From: Leuconostoc citreum
Lineage (GTDB): Bacteria > Bacillota > Bacilli > Lactobacillales > Lactobacillaceae
DNA: 64,000 nt
Reading direction: 5' to 3'
NCBI RefSeq assembly: GCF_004354555.1
Contig: NZ_PUFH01000002.1
Coordinates: forward strand, 124,001-188,000
How positions within the stretch are numbered: the stretch's first letter is position 1; the number at the start of each line of letters is the position of its first letter. This document shows, one piece after another, positions 26,363-35,512 of the stretch. A program made the translations under genes and the position numbers. The notes beneath the pieces are model-generated. The model had not been told where the DNA came from, did no database searches, and was given only the letters and a program-made list of their open reading frames with translations.

Positions 26363-27397
26363 ATGATGGCAGCAAATACTGAAGATTTTGTCATCGTTGG
26401 CGCACAAAGCTCTGATGCCAACGAACATATCGCAAAGCCGGCTCTGTCGTTTTGGCAAGATGCTTGGCGTAGACTAAAGCTTAACAAGCTAGCGGTCATT
26501 TCAATGTGGTTTTTAATTTTTATTATGGCGTTTGCAGTGGTATCTAATATTTTAGTACCGCAAAAAGCGGCTAATTCATTTAACTCTGATAAAGTTGGCG
26601 TTTATAAGAACTTACCACCAAATTCAGGATTACCTATTCCAGGTTGGGATGGGAAAATCAAGGCACCAGGAGACAATTCAGCAACTGATGTCTACGCCTC
26701 ACAAGGCGTACCAGACGGCAAGAAATTTATTTTGGGTACGGATAACATTGGTCGATCAGTTGCAAAACGTGTGATTGTTGGCCTGCGCATTTCATTGTTA
26801 GTTGCGATTGTCGCTACGCTGATTGACTTATTAATTGGCGTTGCTTATGGCGTCTTTTCCGGTTGGAAAGGTGGTTGGATTGATAATGTCATGCAACGTA
26901 TTATCGAAATTCTATCATCTATCCCAAACTTGATTATTGTCACAATGCTTGGGTTACTACTTGGCAGTGGTGTCCTGTCTATTATTTTAGCGATTGCTAT
27001 GACTGGCTGGCTAAGTATGGCGCGACAGGTTCGTAACATGACATTATCATTGAAGGAACGTGACTATGTGTTAGCCGCAAAATCACTGGGTGAAAGTTCA
27101 ACAAAAATTGCTATTAAACACCTTATTCCGAATATGGCTGGGACAATTATTGTTCAAGTCATGATGACTGTGCCGAATGCTATTATGTTTGAAGCTGTGT
27201 TGTCTGCCATTAACTTGGGGGTTAAGCCACCAACGGCCTCATTGGGTTCATTGATTGCTGATGCGCAAGCAATGTTACAATTCTATCCTTATCAAATATT
27301 AATTCCTGCCGTCATGTTGGTTTTGATTTCGCTAGCGTTCATTCTATTAGGTGATGGGCTACGCGATGCATTTGACCCACGTGCGAGTGAAGATTAA
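26363..27397 (+). CDS. oppC: Oligopeptide ABC transporter permease OppC
   Basis: 344 residues. It carries the OppC N-terminal motif (SFWQDAWRRLKLNKLAVISMWFL), then LGTDNIGRSVAKRVIVGLRISL and the EAA loop VLAAKSLGESSTKIAIKHLIPNMAG. AAGGAGG is just upstream; ATGs at 26363 and 26366 are both usable. Confidence 0.92.
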   Translation: MMAANTEDFVIVGAQSSDANEHIAKPALSFWQDAWRRLKLNKLAVISMWFLIFIMAFAVVSNILVPQKAANSFNSDKVGVYKNLPPNSGLPIPGWDGKIKAPGDNSATDVYASQGVPDGKKFILGTDNIGRSVAKRVIVGLRISLLVAIVATLIDLLIGVAYGVFSGWKGGWIDNVMQRIIEILSSIPNLIIVTMLGLLLGSGVLSIILAIAMTGWLSMARQVRNMTLSLKERDYVLAAKSLGESSTKIAIKHLIPNMAGTIIVQVMMTVPNAIMFEAVLSAINLGVKPPTASLGSLIADAQAMLQFYPYQILIPAVMLVLISLAFILLGDGLRDAFDPRASED

Positions 27398-27410
27398 GAG
27401 GTGTGCAAAT

Positions 27411-28463
27411 ATGTTAAATAATCCAATTTTAAAAGTTGAAAATTTGCACGTTAACTTCAATACCTATGCTGGTACAGTGCAAGCGATTCGGGATGTCTCT
27501 TTTGATTTAAATAAAGGCGAGACGTTGGCGATTGTTGGTGAATCCGGTTCGGGCAAATCAGTCACAACAAAAACACTTATGGGCTTAAATGCTAAAAACG
27601 CTGCTATTCCTGATAATTCACGTTTGTTGTTTAAAGATCGTAATTTGTTGGACTTAACGGAAAATGAGTGGCAATCAGTTCGTGGTAATGAGATTGCAAT
27701 GATTTTTCAGGACCCTATGACAAGTCTAGATCCAACGATGAAAATTGGCATGCAAATTGCTGAGCCGTTAATTAAACATCGTCAGATGAAAAAAGAAGAT
27801 GCTTTAGCGCGTGCGCTGGAACTGATGAAAGGTGTTGGGATTCCCAATGCTGAAGAGCATATTAACGATTATCCACATCAATGGTCTGGTGGCATGCGTC
27901 AGCGTGCTGTTGTGGCCATTGCCTTAGCAGCAGACCCTGAAATTTTAATTGCTGATGAACCAACAACAGCGCTTGATGTAACAATCCAAGCACAAATTTT
28001 AAATTTGATGAAACAGCTGCAAGAAGAAACTGCCAGTTCAATTATTTTTATCACCCATGATTTGGGTGTTGTTGCTGGTATGGCCGACCGTGTTGCGGTG
28101 ATGTATGCCGGCAAAATTGTTGAGTATGGCACGGTTGATGAAATATTTTTTAATCCACAGCATCCTTATACATGGGGATTGTTAAATTCAATGCCGACAA
28201 CAGATACAGAAGTTGGGTCATTGGAAGCTATTCCTGGGACACCGCCAGATTTATTAGAGCCACCAAAAGGTGATGCTTTTGCCTCGCGTAACGTTTATGC
28301 ATTAGCGATTGATTCAAAAGAAGAACCACCATTCTTTAAGGTGAGTGACACGCATTATGCGGCGACTTGGTTACTTGATGAAAGAGCACCTAAAGTCACA
28401 CCGCCTGAAAAAATCCAAAAACGTTGGGCACATTGGCAAGAAATTCAAGGACAGGAGGCTTAA
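27411..28463 (+). CDS. oppD: Oligopeptide ABC transporter ATPase OppD
   Basis: 350 residues: Walker A GESGSGKSV, signature WSGGMRQRAVVAIAL, Walker B ILIADEPTTALDVT and the OppD C-terminal extension with the peptide-transporter motif (SMPTTDTEVGSLEAIPGTPP). Its Cys-rich FeS-type tail is not present: the positions read DAFASRNVYALAID without cysteines. Start ATG 27411 follows AGAGGTG. Confidence 0.92.
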   Translation: MLNNPILKVENLHVNFNTYAGTVQAIRDVSFDLNKGETLAIVGESGSGKSVTTKTLMGLNAKNAAIPDNSRLLFKDRNLLDLTENEWQSVRGNEIAMIFQDPMTSLDPTMKIGMQIAEPLIKHRQMKKEDALARALELMKGVGIPNAEEHINDYPHQWSGGMRQRAVVAIALAADPEILIADEPTTALDVTIQAQILNLMKQLQEETASSIIFITHDLGVVAGMADRVAVMYAGKIVEYGTVDEIFFNPQHPYTWGLLNSMPTTDTEVGSLEAIPGTPPDLLEPPKGDAFASRNVYALAIDSKEEPPFFKVSDTHYAATWLLDERAPKVTPPEKIQKRWAHWQEIQGQEA

Positions 28464-28465
28464 TT

Positions 28466-29401
28466 ATGACTGAAGGAACACCAAAAAAGTTAGTTGAGCT
28501 GAAAGATTTACAATTATATTTTAATAAGGGTAAGTCTAACGAAGTTCGTGCGATTGACCATGTTAGTTTTGACATTTATGAAGGCGAAGTGTTTGGTTTA
28601 GTTGGCGAATCTGGTTCTGGAAAGACAACAATTGGCCGGACAATACTTAAGTTGTACGAACCCACAGCTGGTGATATTTTGTTTGAAGGCAAAGATGTTA
28701 CGCACCTTAAAGGCAGGCGACTATCTGAGTTTCGTAAAAATGCACAAATGATTTTTCAGGATCCCCAAGCCAGTCTAAACGGTCGAATGAAGGTGCGAGA
28801 TATCATAGCAGAGGGTATTGATATCAATAAATTAGCTGAGTCAAAAGCTGATCGCAATCAAAAAGTGCAACAGTTACTTGACCTTGTCGGGTTGAATAAA
28901 GATCATGCGACGCGTTATCCACACGAGTTTTCTGGTGGGCAACGTCAACGTATTGGTATTGCACGTGCTTTGGCTGTTGATCCAAAGTTTATTATTGCAG
29001 ATGAGCCTATTTCGGCACTTGATGTATCTATTCAGGCGCAGGTTGTTAATTTGATGAAAGAATTACAGCAACGACACTCACTGACGTATTTGTTTATCGC
29101 GCATGATTTGTCGATGGTGAAATATATTTCTGACCGTATTGGTGTAATGCATTGGGGTAAATTATTAGAGATTGGTTCTGCTGATGCTGTCTATAATCAC
29201 CCACTACATCCTTATACAAAGAGTCTGTTATCTGCCATCCCCGTACCTGATCCAGAAGTGGAAAAGGCACGACAGCATGTCGACTATGATACGAGTGTTG
29301 AAACTGATGGTAAGAAAAGAGACATGATTGAAGTTAATCCAGGTCATTTTGTTTTGGCAACACCAGAAGAAGCTGCTACCTACAAAGCGGCGCAGCGATG
29401 A
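28466..29401 (+). CDS. oppF: Oligopeptide ABC transporter ATPase OppF
   Basis: 311 residues: Walker A GESGSGKTT, signature FSGGQRQRIGIARAL, Walker B FIIADEPISALDVS. The C-terminal SAIPVPDPEVEKAR segment is typical of OppF. ATG 28466 is two bases after the oppD stop and follows AGGAGG. Confidence 0.92.
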   Translation: MTEGTPKKLVELKDLQLYFNKGKSNEVRAIDHVSFDIYEGEVFGLVGESGSGKTTIGRTILKLYEPTAGDILFEGKDVTHLKGRRLSEFRKNAQMIFQDPQASLNGRMKVRDIIAEGIDINKLAESKADRNQKVQQLLDLVGLNKDHATRYPHEFSGGQRQRIGIARALAVDPKFIIADEPISALDVSIQAQVVNLMKELQQRHSLTYLFIAHDLSMVKYISDRIGVMHWGKLLEIGSADAVYNHPLHPYTKSLLSAIPVPDPEVEKARQHVDYDTSVETDGKKRDMIEVNPGHFVLATPEEAATYKAAQR

Positions 29402-29404
29402 TTG

Positions 29405-29448
29405 AAAAAGCTATAACATCCTTTTAAACGGTAAAGTTATGGCTTTTT
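29405..29448 (+). terminator. Terminator after oppF
   Basis: 13-bp arms with one G-T pair (29405-29417 and 29436-29448), ending in a T run. pepO may therefore be partly uncoupled from opp. Confidence 0.85.
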
Positions 29449-29525
29449 ATGGTGCAGTGGATTTGTGATAAATGCGTTAACAACGTGTATGATTATAATT
29501 AACTATTAAATAAAGGTGGTAAAGT

Positions 29526-31418
29526 ATGGTGAAGTTGCAAGATGATTTTTATGAAGCAGTAAACGGGGAATGGGAAAAACAAGCTGTTATTCCCAATGAT
29601 AAGCCACGTACGGGCGGCTTTAGTGATCTATCCGATGATATTGAAAAATGGTTGGTGTCGACAACAAAAAAATGGCAGCAAGGCAAGGCATTACCAGAAT
29701 CACCGATATTAAAGCAATTTATTGCCTATCACCACCTCGCGACAGATTTTGTTACACGTGATGCATTAGGTGTAGCGCCGGTTAAAAAATTATTAGAGCA
29801 ATATCAGCGATATACGTCCTTTTCAGATTTTGCCGAGCATATTGTGACTTTAGAACAACAAGGCTTACCAAATGCGTTACCTTTTGCGGTTGAACCTGAT
29901 TTTAAAGATGCACGTACGAATGTTTTATGGGCCGGCGCTTTTGATTTAGTGTTGCCTGATACAACCTATTATGAAGCTGGCCATGAGCAAGGCCAAGCGC
30001 TTTTAAAGCAATTTCGTGAGGCGCAGGAAGCATTATTACCCAAGTTTGGTTTCTCAGAGGATGAAGTGCAGGACTTGATCACACGCTATTTAGCGTTAGA
30101 TGCCAAGGCGGCGGCTGTTGTGCTTAGCCAAGAAGCTGGTCACGAATACGCGAAATTATACCACCCTTATAAATGGTCTGAATTCACAGCACTTGCACCT
30201 GAATTGCCATTAGATGAAATTATCATTGCCTTAGTCGGTCAAAAGCCAGATAAAATTATTGTTCCTGAAGAGCGTTTTTGGGCTGCGGCACCACAATTTT
30301 ACTCGGAGGCAGCTTGGCCATTGTTGCAAGCTTATCTCATTGTGACTGTTGCAAACCAGTTTACAGCTTATTTGTCAGATGAGGTACGGGTGCTTGGTGG
30401 TCAGTATCAGCGTGCTCTGACGGGTCTGCCTGAAGCGATGGTTGCGGAAAAAGCCGCTTTTTACTTGGCGGCGCAGCCATTTAATCAAGCGATTGGCTAT
30501 TATTACGCGCAACAACAGTTTTCTCCTGAAGCTAAAGCGGATGTCGAGGCGAAAGTGGCCACGATGATTAATGTCTTCAAACAGCGTTTGGAAACAAATG
30601 ACTGGCTTAATGAGACAACAAAGAAAAAAGCAGTTATCAAGTTAGATACTATTGTGCCACACATTGGCTATCCAGAGCAGTTGCCTGCACGTTTAGCAAA
30701 GAAAATTGTCGACCCCGACGCTACGCTATTTGAGACAGCACTAAAGTTTAGACAAATAGAAGTAGCGTATCAGTGGTCTAAGTGGCAGCAACCGGTCGAT
30801 CGTAGTGAATGGCATATGCCTGCGCACTTAGTGAATGCTTATTATGATCCGCAGCAGAATCAAATCGTCTTTCCAGCGGCTATTCTTCAAGCGCCATTTT
30901 ATGATCTCTCGCAATCATCTTCAGCCAATTATGGTGGTATTGGTGCAGTGATTGCACATGAGATATCACACGCGTTTGATACTAATGGTGCAGCATTTGA
31001 TGAGTTCGGTAGTCTTAATAACTGGTGGACTGATGCGGATTTTAAGGCGTTTAAACAACGAACAGATCAAGTCGTGGCACAATTTGATGGTTTAGAATCG
31101 TATGGTGCCAAGGTTAATGGTAAGCTGACTGTGTCGGAAAATGTGGCTGATTTAGGTGGCTTAGCCGCTGCATTAGCTGCTGCTAAATTAGATGATGACT
31201 TTTCAGCGCGTGCCTTCTTTGAAAGTTGGGCAACCATCTGGCGTATGAAAGCACGACCAGAATATATGCAATTATTGGCGGCATCTGACCCACATGGGCC
31301 GGCAAAATTAAGAGTTAATGTCCAAGTTAAGAATTTTGATGAGTTCTTTAACACGTTTGGCGTAATAGCTACAGATAAGATGTGGTTAGACCCATCATTG
31401 CGTGTGCAAATTTGGTAA
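29526..31418 (+). CDS. pepO: Endopeptidase PepO (M13 metallopeptidase)
   Basis: 630 residues, cytoplasmic (no signal peptide). The zinc motif HEISH is in GAVIAHEISHAFDTNGAAFDEFG; the third ligand Glu is in VSENVADLGGLAAAL. NAYYDPQQNQIVFPAAILQAPFYD is the usual substrate-binding stretch of M13 (neprilysin) enzymes. It cuts peptides imported by Opp; the opp-pepO arrangement is known from other lactic acid bacteria. AAAGGTGG before ATG 29526. Confidence 0.94.
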   Translation: MVKLQDDFYEAVNGEWEKQAVIPNDKPRTGGFSDLSDDIEKWLVSTTKKWQQGKALPESPILKQFIAYHHLATDFVTRDALGVAPVKKLLEQYQRYTSFSDFAEHIVTLEQQGLPNALPFAVEPDFKDARTNVLWAGAFDLVLPDTTYYEAGHEQGQALLKQFREAQEALLPKFGFSEDEVQDLITRYLALDAKAAAVVLSQEAGHEYAKLYHPYKWSEFTALAPELPLDEIIIALVGQKPDKIIVPEERFWAAAPQFYSEAAWPLLQAYLIVTVANQFTAYLSDEVRVLGGQYQRALTGLPEAMVAEKAAFYLAAQPFNQAIGYYYAQQQFSPEAKADVEAKVATMINVFKQRLETNDWLNETTKKKAVIKLDTIVPHIGYPEQLPARLAKKIVDPDATLFETALKFRQIEVAYQWSKWQQPVDRSEWHMPAHLVNAYYDPQQNQIVFPAAILQAPFYDLSQSSSANYGGIGAVIAHEISHAFDTNGAAFDEFGSLNNWWTDADFKAFKQRTDQVVAQFDGLESYGAKVNGKLTVSENVADLGGLAAALAAAKLDDDFSARAFFESWATIWRMKARPEYMQLLAASDPHGPAKLRVNVQVKNFDEFFNTFGVIATDKMWLDPSLRVQIW

Positions 31419-31425
31419 TGATAAT

Positions 31426-31459
31426 AAACGCCTCACAACAAATACGCTGTGAGGCGTTT
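31426..31459 (+). terminator. Terminator after pepO
   Basis: At least 11-bp perfect arms (31427-31437 and 31448-31458) around a 10-base loop, followed by T-rich sequence. Confidence 0.85.
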
Positions 31460-31543
31460 GATTTTGACATACAAAAATACGACGTTAGGTGCCAAATTCT
31501 GATACAATAGTGTGTATTGATTTTCTGGGAGTAATCACGTCTT

Positions 31544-32437
31544 ATGCATGAAAAAGCAGTTGTTTTATTTATTCAGATTTTGTTAGTCGTAGTAATGATA
31601 TTAATGGTTGTTATCGTTGCCCGTACGTATCTTATGCGTAAAAAACCAATATTTGAACGTTTCGGTTTAGGAATGCTTATTGGTTTTTTCACTGACTTTG
31701 GTGACACGCTAGGGATTGGCTCATTTGCCACCACAACAGCCGCATTTCGTGCGACGCATTTTGTCCAAGATGATCGGCAATTACCGGGCACACTAAATGC
31801 GATGCATGCCTTTCCCGTGATGGTAGAAGCTTTATTCTTTATTACTGCGGTCAAGGTGGAATTAACCACGTTAATTCCAATGACAACAGCTGCTGTTATA
31901 GGCGCTTACGTTGGAACGCACGTGACAAAAAATTGGCATGCACCGACTGTGCAGCGGGTGATGGCAGGGGCACTATTTATAGCCGTTGTGATTATGATTA
32001 TTCGTATGATTACGACACCAGGTTCAAGCAATGCCATGAGCGTTCACGGGCTACATGGGTGGTGGTTGATCTTAGGCATTGTGTTTAATTTAGGCATTGG
32101 TGTTTTGATGACTATGGGGCTAGGTAACTATGCACCAGAATTGATTTTTTTCTCGTTGATGGGTGTTAATCCGGCGATTGCTTTTCCAGTCATGATGTTA
32201 GATGCTGCTTTAATTATGCCAACCACTGCTTGGAATGTCATTAAAATGGATCGTATATCTTGGCGCGGCTTTGCTGGTGTGGCAATTGGTGGCGTTCTTG
32301 GTGTCTTGGTTGCAGCTAAATTCTTTACTAGTCTAGATACAGATTTACTCAAAAAATTAATTATTATTGTGTCACTTTGGACAGTCTTTGGGTTATTACG
32401 TGATTCTTTCAAAAAAAATTGGAAAAAAGCCCATTAA
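31544..32437 (+). CDS. TSUP (TauE/SafE) family membrane transporter
   Basis: 297 residues, about eight helices in two repeats: GFFTDFGDTLGIGSFATTTAAFR and, in the second half, GVLMTMGLGNYAPELIFFSLMGVNPAIAFPVMMLDAA. Such proteins export sulfur-containing or organic anions; substrate not inferable here. The ATG is 12 bases from GGGAG. An extended -10 (TGATACAAT, 31500-31508) lies upstream. Confidence 0.82.
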   Translation: MHEKAVVLFIQILLVVVMILMVVIVARTYLMRKKPIFERFGLGMLIGFFTDFGDTLGIGSFATTTAAFRATHFVQDDRQLPGTLNAMHAFPVMVEALFFITAVKVELTTLIPMTTAAVIGAYVGTHVTKNWHAPTVQRVMAGALFIAVVIMIIRMITTPGSSNAMSVHGLHGWWLILGIVFNLGIGVLMTMGLGNYAPELIFFSLMGVNPAIAFPVMMLDAALIMPTTAWNVIKMDRISWRGFAGVAIGGVLGVLVAAKFFTSLDTDLLKKLIIIVSLWTVFGLLRDSFKKNWKKAH

Positions 32438-32442
32438 AAGGG

Positions 32443-32471
32443 TTGCCAAGGTCTCAAAAATTTGGTATTAT
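32443..32471 (+). promoter_or_regulatory. Promoter of the tRNA pair
   Basis: TTGCCA (32443-32448), 17 bases, TATTAT (32466-32471); a TATAAT lies 3 bases further on. Confidence 0.5.
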
Positions 32472-32491
32472 AATATAGTTGTTTGAGATAT

Positions 32492-32574
32492 GGGAGTGTA
32501 GCGAAGTCTGGCTAAACGCGACGGACTGTAACTCCGTTCCTTCGGGTTCGTAGGTTCGAATCCTACCGCTCCCA
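32492..32574 (+). tRNA. tRNA-Tyr (GTA)
   Basis: 83 bases with a 7-bp acceptor stem (GGGAGTG/CGCTCCC, one G-T), anticodon GTA at 32528-32530, a long variable arm (TCCTTCGGG) as expected for tyrosine tRNA in bacteria, and T arm GGTTCGAATCC. The CCA end is not encoded. Confidence 0.95.
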
Positions 32575-32612
32575 TAGCCGATTTAATAGTTAACGGCTAA
32601 AAAGATTAACTA

Positions 32613-32686
32613 TTGCCCCTTCGCCAAGTGGTAAGGCATCGGTTTTTGGTACCGACATGCGCTGGTTCGAATCCAGCAGGGGCAAT
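32613..32686 (+). tRNA. tRNA-Gln (TTG)
   Basis: Acceptor stem TTGCCCC/GGGGCAA, D arm with GCCAAGTGGTAAGGC, anticodon TTG at 32646-32648 in a 7-base loop, T arm GGTTCGAATCC. CCA is not encoded. Confidence 0.95.
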
Positions 32687-32688
32687 CA

Positions 32689-32719
32689 AAAAAAGCAGTC
32701 ACATTGTGACTGCTTTTTT
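32689..32719. terminator. Bidirectional terminator between tRNAs and aspA
   Basis: 15-base arms that pair almost to the tip, with A and T runs on either side. Confidence 0.85.
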
Positions 32720-34153
32720 CTAACTATTTTTTTGTTCTGGCGCGTGTAATACGAGACCATGTTCCGGCGTGCGTGCGTTAATGACAATATCTTCGACTTT
32801 GAAGATATGTGCCAGTTCTTCTGGTGTAAAGCAATTTTTCTTTTCGGCAATTTGTCGTAAAGACTTGCCTGTTCGAAGCGATTCTTTGGCCATTTTTGCT
32901 GCCAATTGGTAGCCAACGATTGGTGCCATAGCTGTGGCAAAGCTGACTGATAAATCAATGTCCTGTGCTAATCTATTTTTGTTGCTAGTAATACCATCAA
33001 TGGCATTAATTCGTAAGGTCGCCATGGCGGCTGTTAAATGTTCGATGCCGGTGAAAAGTGATTTGAACACAATGGGTTCAAATGCATTTAACTCAAGTTG
33101 TCCGGCCTCAGCTGCAGCCGTGACTGTTGCATCAAAGCCGAAGTATTCAAAGGCAACTTGATTGACGACTTCAGGAATCACGGGATTGACTTTGCCAGGC
33201 ATAATCGAGGAACCTGCTTGCTTTGCAGGTAAGTTAATTTCTAAAAGGCCAGATCTTGGCCCAGAGCTCAACAACCGTAAATCATTTGCTATCTTAGAAA
33301 GGTTAACTGCTAAAGTTTTTAAAGCCCCTGAGAGTGCCACAAAACTATCTAAGTTTTGTGTGGCATCAAATAAGTCATGCGCTTGCTTTAAGGGGAGTTT
33401 AGTAATTCCTGCTAAATTTGGCACAATATGTACTTGGTAATGATAGCTGACATTAATGCCAGAGCCAATAGCTGAACCGCCCATATTCAAATAATAAAGA
33501 CTATCACGCGCAGATTGAATACGCAGACTGTCGCGCAATAACGGTTTTAACCAAGCATGGAAACTGTTACCTAATGTCATTGGGACGGCATCCTGTAATT
33601 GTGTCCGGCCCATTTTGTAAGTCGTAGAAAATTCATCGGCCTTATTGCCCAAGGCATCAATGAGTTGGGTTAATTCATTTAAGAGTGGCGCTAATAAGCG
33701 GATAAGTGCAATTTTCCCTGCACTTGGGTAAGTGTCATTGGTGCTTTGTCCCATGTTCACATGGTCATTTGGATGAATGAATTGATAATCACCACGTTGA
33801 CGACCAACTTTTTCAAGGGCTAAGTTAGCAATGACTTCATTAACGTTCATGTTAGTAGAGGTACCAGCGCCACCTTGAATATCACTGATGGGGAACATGG
33901 TTGTGTCAATAGGCTGATTGAGTAATATTTTAGTGGCACTGACAATGTGTTTGGCCACCGAACGGTTGAGATTACCAGACGTTGCATTTGTTTGTGCGGC
34001 AGCTTGTTTGATTTCAATGAAAGCACGAATAAGTTCAGGATGCGTTGACGCTTTAGAAATAGGAAAATTATTTAAAGCCCTTTGGGTATGGATACCATAA
34101 TAGGTGGTTTGCGGGATATTGAGTTGTCCCAGGGAATCTGATTCAATGCGCAT
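32720..34153 (-). CDS. aspA: Aspartate ammonia-lyase
   Basis: 477 residues of the fumarase/aspartase superfamily. The catalytic lid loop is GSSIMPGKVNPVIPEVVNQ; other active-site stretches are GGAGTSTNMNVNEVIANLAL, HPNDHVNMGQSTND and TQLQDAVPMTLG. The pattern favours aspartase over fumarase. It deaminates aspartate to fumarate and ammonia. AAGGAGA is 5-6 bases before the ATG. Confidence 0.92.
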   Translation of the reverse strand: MRIESDSLGQLNIPQTTYYGIHTQRALNNFPISKASTHPELIRAFIEIKQAAAQTNATSGNLNRSVAKHIVSATKILLNQPIDTTMFPISDIQGGAGTSTNMNVNEVIANLALEKVGRQRGDYQFIHPNDHVNMGQSTNDTYPSAGKIALIRLLAPLLNELTQLIDALGNKADEFSTTYKMGRTQLQDAVPMTLGNSFHAWLKPLLRDSLRIQSARDSLYYLNMGGSAIGSGINVSYHYQVHIVPNLAGITKLPLKQAHDLFDATQNLDSFVALSGALKTLAVNLSKIANDLRLLSSGPRSGLLEINLPAKQAGSSIMPGKVNPVIPEVVNQVAFEYFGFDATVTAAAEAGQLELNAFEPIVFKSLFTGIEHLTAAMATLRINAIDGITSNKNRLAQDIDLSVSFATAMAPIVGYQLAAKMAKESLRTGKSLRQIAEKKNCFTPEELAHIFKVEDIVINARTPEHGLVLHAPEQKNS

Positions 34154-34286
34154 GGTTATCTCCTTAATAACATATCTATACGCATATTTTAGCGCTAATT
34201 AAATGTAGACCAATTAAACATGTTATCTATTATGACATGATAAAAAGCTATTATATAAGGTTTAGTTGTTAAAATAGCTAATCATA

Positions 34287-34318
34287 CCAAAAAAGCAATG
34301 AAACATAGTTCATTGCTT
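34287..34318 (-). terminator. Terminator after rpiA
   Basis: Perfect 10-bp arms (34293-34302 and 34309-34318) with a 6-base loop; on the minus strand the stem is followed by Ts. It lies upstream of aspA. The 130 bases between it and aspA are A/T-rich with no clear promoter. Confidence 0.85.
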
Positions 34319-34322
34319 CGTA

Positions 34323-35006
34323 TTATTTAACATCAATTACTTTTGCTGTTTGTGAATCTGTGCCAATAATGACACGGTTAACGACATCAGTGAACAGGCC
34401 ATGCTCGACAACACCGACCATCTTGATGAGTTCATCCCCCAAATCACGAGGATTATCAATCATTGGTAAATGTAAATCAATTAAAAAATTAGCTGAATCA
34501 GTTCTTACAGGATTACCGTTTTGGTCTAAACGCCATGTTGGGTGAAAACCATCTGCTTGAAAACGCTTAAACAGTTGGTTAGCGCCATATGGGATTACTT
34601 CAACAGGTAGATATTGGTTCAGTTTAGTGACACGTTTTGTTTCATCAACAACCCAAATATTTTGTCGTGAGTTGAAGGCGACGATTTTTTCCCATAATAA
34701 TGCAGCGCCACCGCCCTTAATGGCTGAAAAGTCATCGGCAATTTGATCAGCACCATCAATAGTTAAATCGATTTTATCAATATCATCGACATTGTACATG
34801 GGAATTCCCAGTTGTGCTGCATTGCGGCGTGTTTTTTCAGAAGTCGCTACGCCAACAATGTTAAGTTGTTCTTGCGCGACACGTTCACCAAGTGCTTCGA
34901 TGACATGGGCAATGGTTGAGCCAGACCCAATCCCGACAACCATGCCATTTTGAACAAATTCAGCGGCGCGACGACCAGCAATAATTTTTTGTAACGCTTG
35001 GCTCAT
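34323..35006 (-). CDS. rpiA: Ribose-5-phosphate isomerase A
   Basis: 227 residues: VGIGSGSTIAHVIEAL, VATSEKTRRNAAQLGIP, DLTIDGADQIADDFSAIKGGGAALLWEKIV. These are the substrate loop and catalytic residues of RpiA. It interconverts ribose-5-P and ribulose-5-P, feeding the phosphoketolase route of heterofermenters. It overlaps the small GNAT gene by 4 bases. Confidence 0.95.
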   Translation of the reverse strand: MSQALQKIIAGRRAAEFVQNGMVVGIGSGSTIAHVIEALGERVAQEQLNIVGVATSEKTRRNAAQLGIPMYNVDDIDKIDLTIDGADQIADDFSAIKGGGAALLWEKIVAFNSRQNIWVVDETKRVTKLNQYLPVEVIPYGANQLFKRFQADGFHPTWRLDQNGNPVRTDSANFLIDLHLPMIDNPRDLGDELIKMVGVVEHGLFTDVVNRVIIGTDSQTAKVIDVK

Positions 35007-35284
35007 GGTTTGTACTCAATCTCCTGATACTTATCCGGGTTTCTATAAAAAGCTTGACGAGCATATGAGCAAACGGGGTGTACTGTCATATGCTTTTCAC
35101 GTGCCTCATCAACGACAGCATCTACTAGTTGTGCTGCCACGCCTTGACCACGTAGTGACGGATCAACAATTGTTGAATTGATGGCATAGGTTTGGCCATC
35201 GTTAATTGTTGTATAGCTAATTTCGGCTAAGGTTTTGTCGTTCTCTTTTAAAAAGTAACGACCGGGTTCATGTTGGAATTTCAT
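35003..35284 (-). CDS. GNAT-type N-acetyltransferase (short YidJ/CG type)
   Basis: 93 residues. ISYTTINDGQTYAINSTIVDPSLRGQGVAAQLVDAVVDEAREKHMTVHPVCSYA matches the small acetyltransferase family in which acetyl-CoA binds at RGQGVA and a Cys lies in VCSYA. Substrate unknown. The start at 35284 has GGAG 6 bases away; longer in-frame starts (35308, 35296) are less well supported. Upstream of and overlapping rpiA. Confidence 0.8.
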   Translation of the reverse strand: MKFQHEPGRYFLKENDKTLAEISYTTINDGQTYAINSTIVDPSLRGQGVAAQLVDAVVDEAREKHMTVHPVCSYARQAFYRNPDKYQEIEYKP

Positions 35285-35463
35285 CACTTTCTCCATTCTG
35301 CATATCATGTAAGACTACAACAATAGGTTACTTTATTATACCGCAGGCATAGCTATATTTGATATGCTATCAGGGTTAAAATAATATGGCAATTCATTTG
35401 GACGGTAATTTGATATAAATTTCATAGCGAATTACCGTATAATAGTAGAAAGATAATTGAAAT

Positions 35464-35512
35464 GGAGGAAGCACATGATTTGTCATAAGACATCGTGTGT
35501 TAAATAATTATG
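35464..35512 (+). promoter_or_regulatory. Displaced Shine-Dalgarno and hairpin before dut
   Basis: GGAGG (35464-35468) is 41 bases from the ATG (35510). Two bases after it begins a hairpin: 35471-35478 with 35493-35500 (8 bp, two or three wobbles), bulge TT, inner 35481-35484 with 35489-35492. Nine bases separate it from the ATG. Folded spacing 11. The same segment also encodes a 10-codon ORF (35475-35507). Confidence 0.5.
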
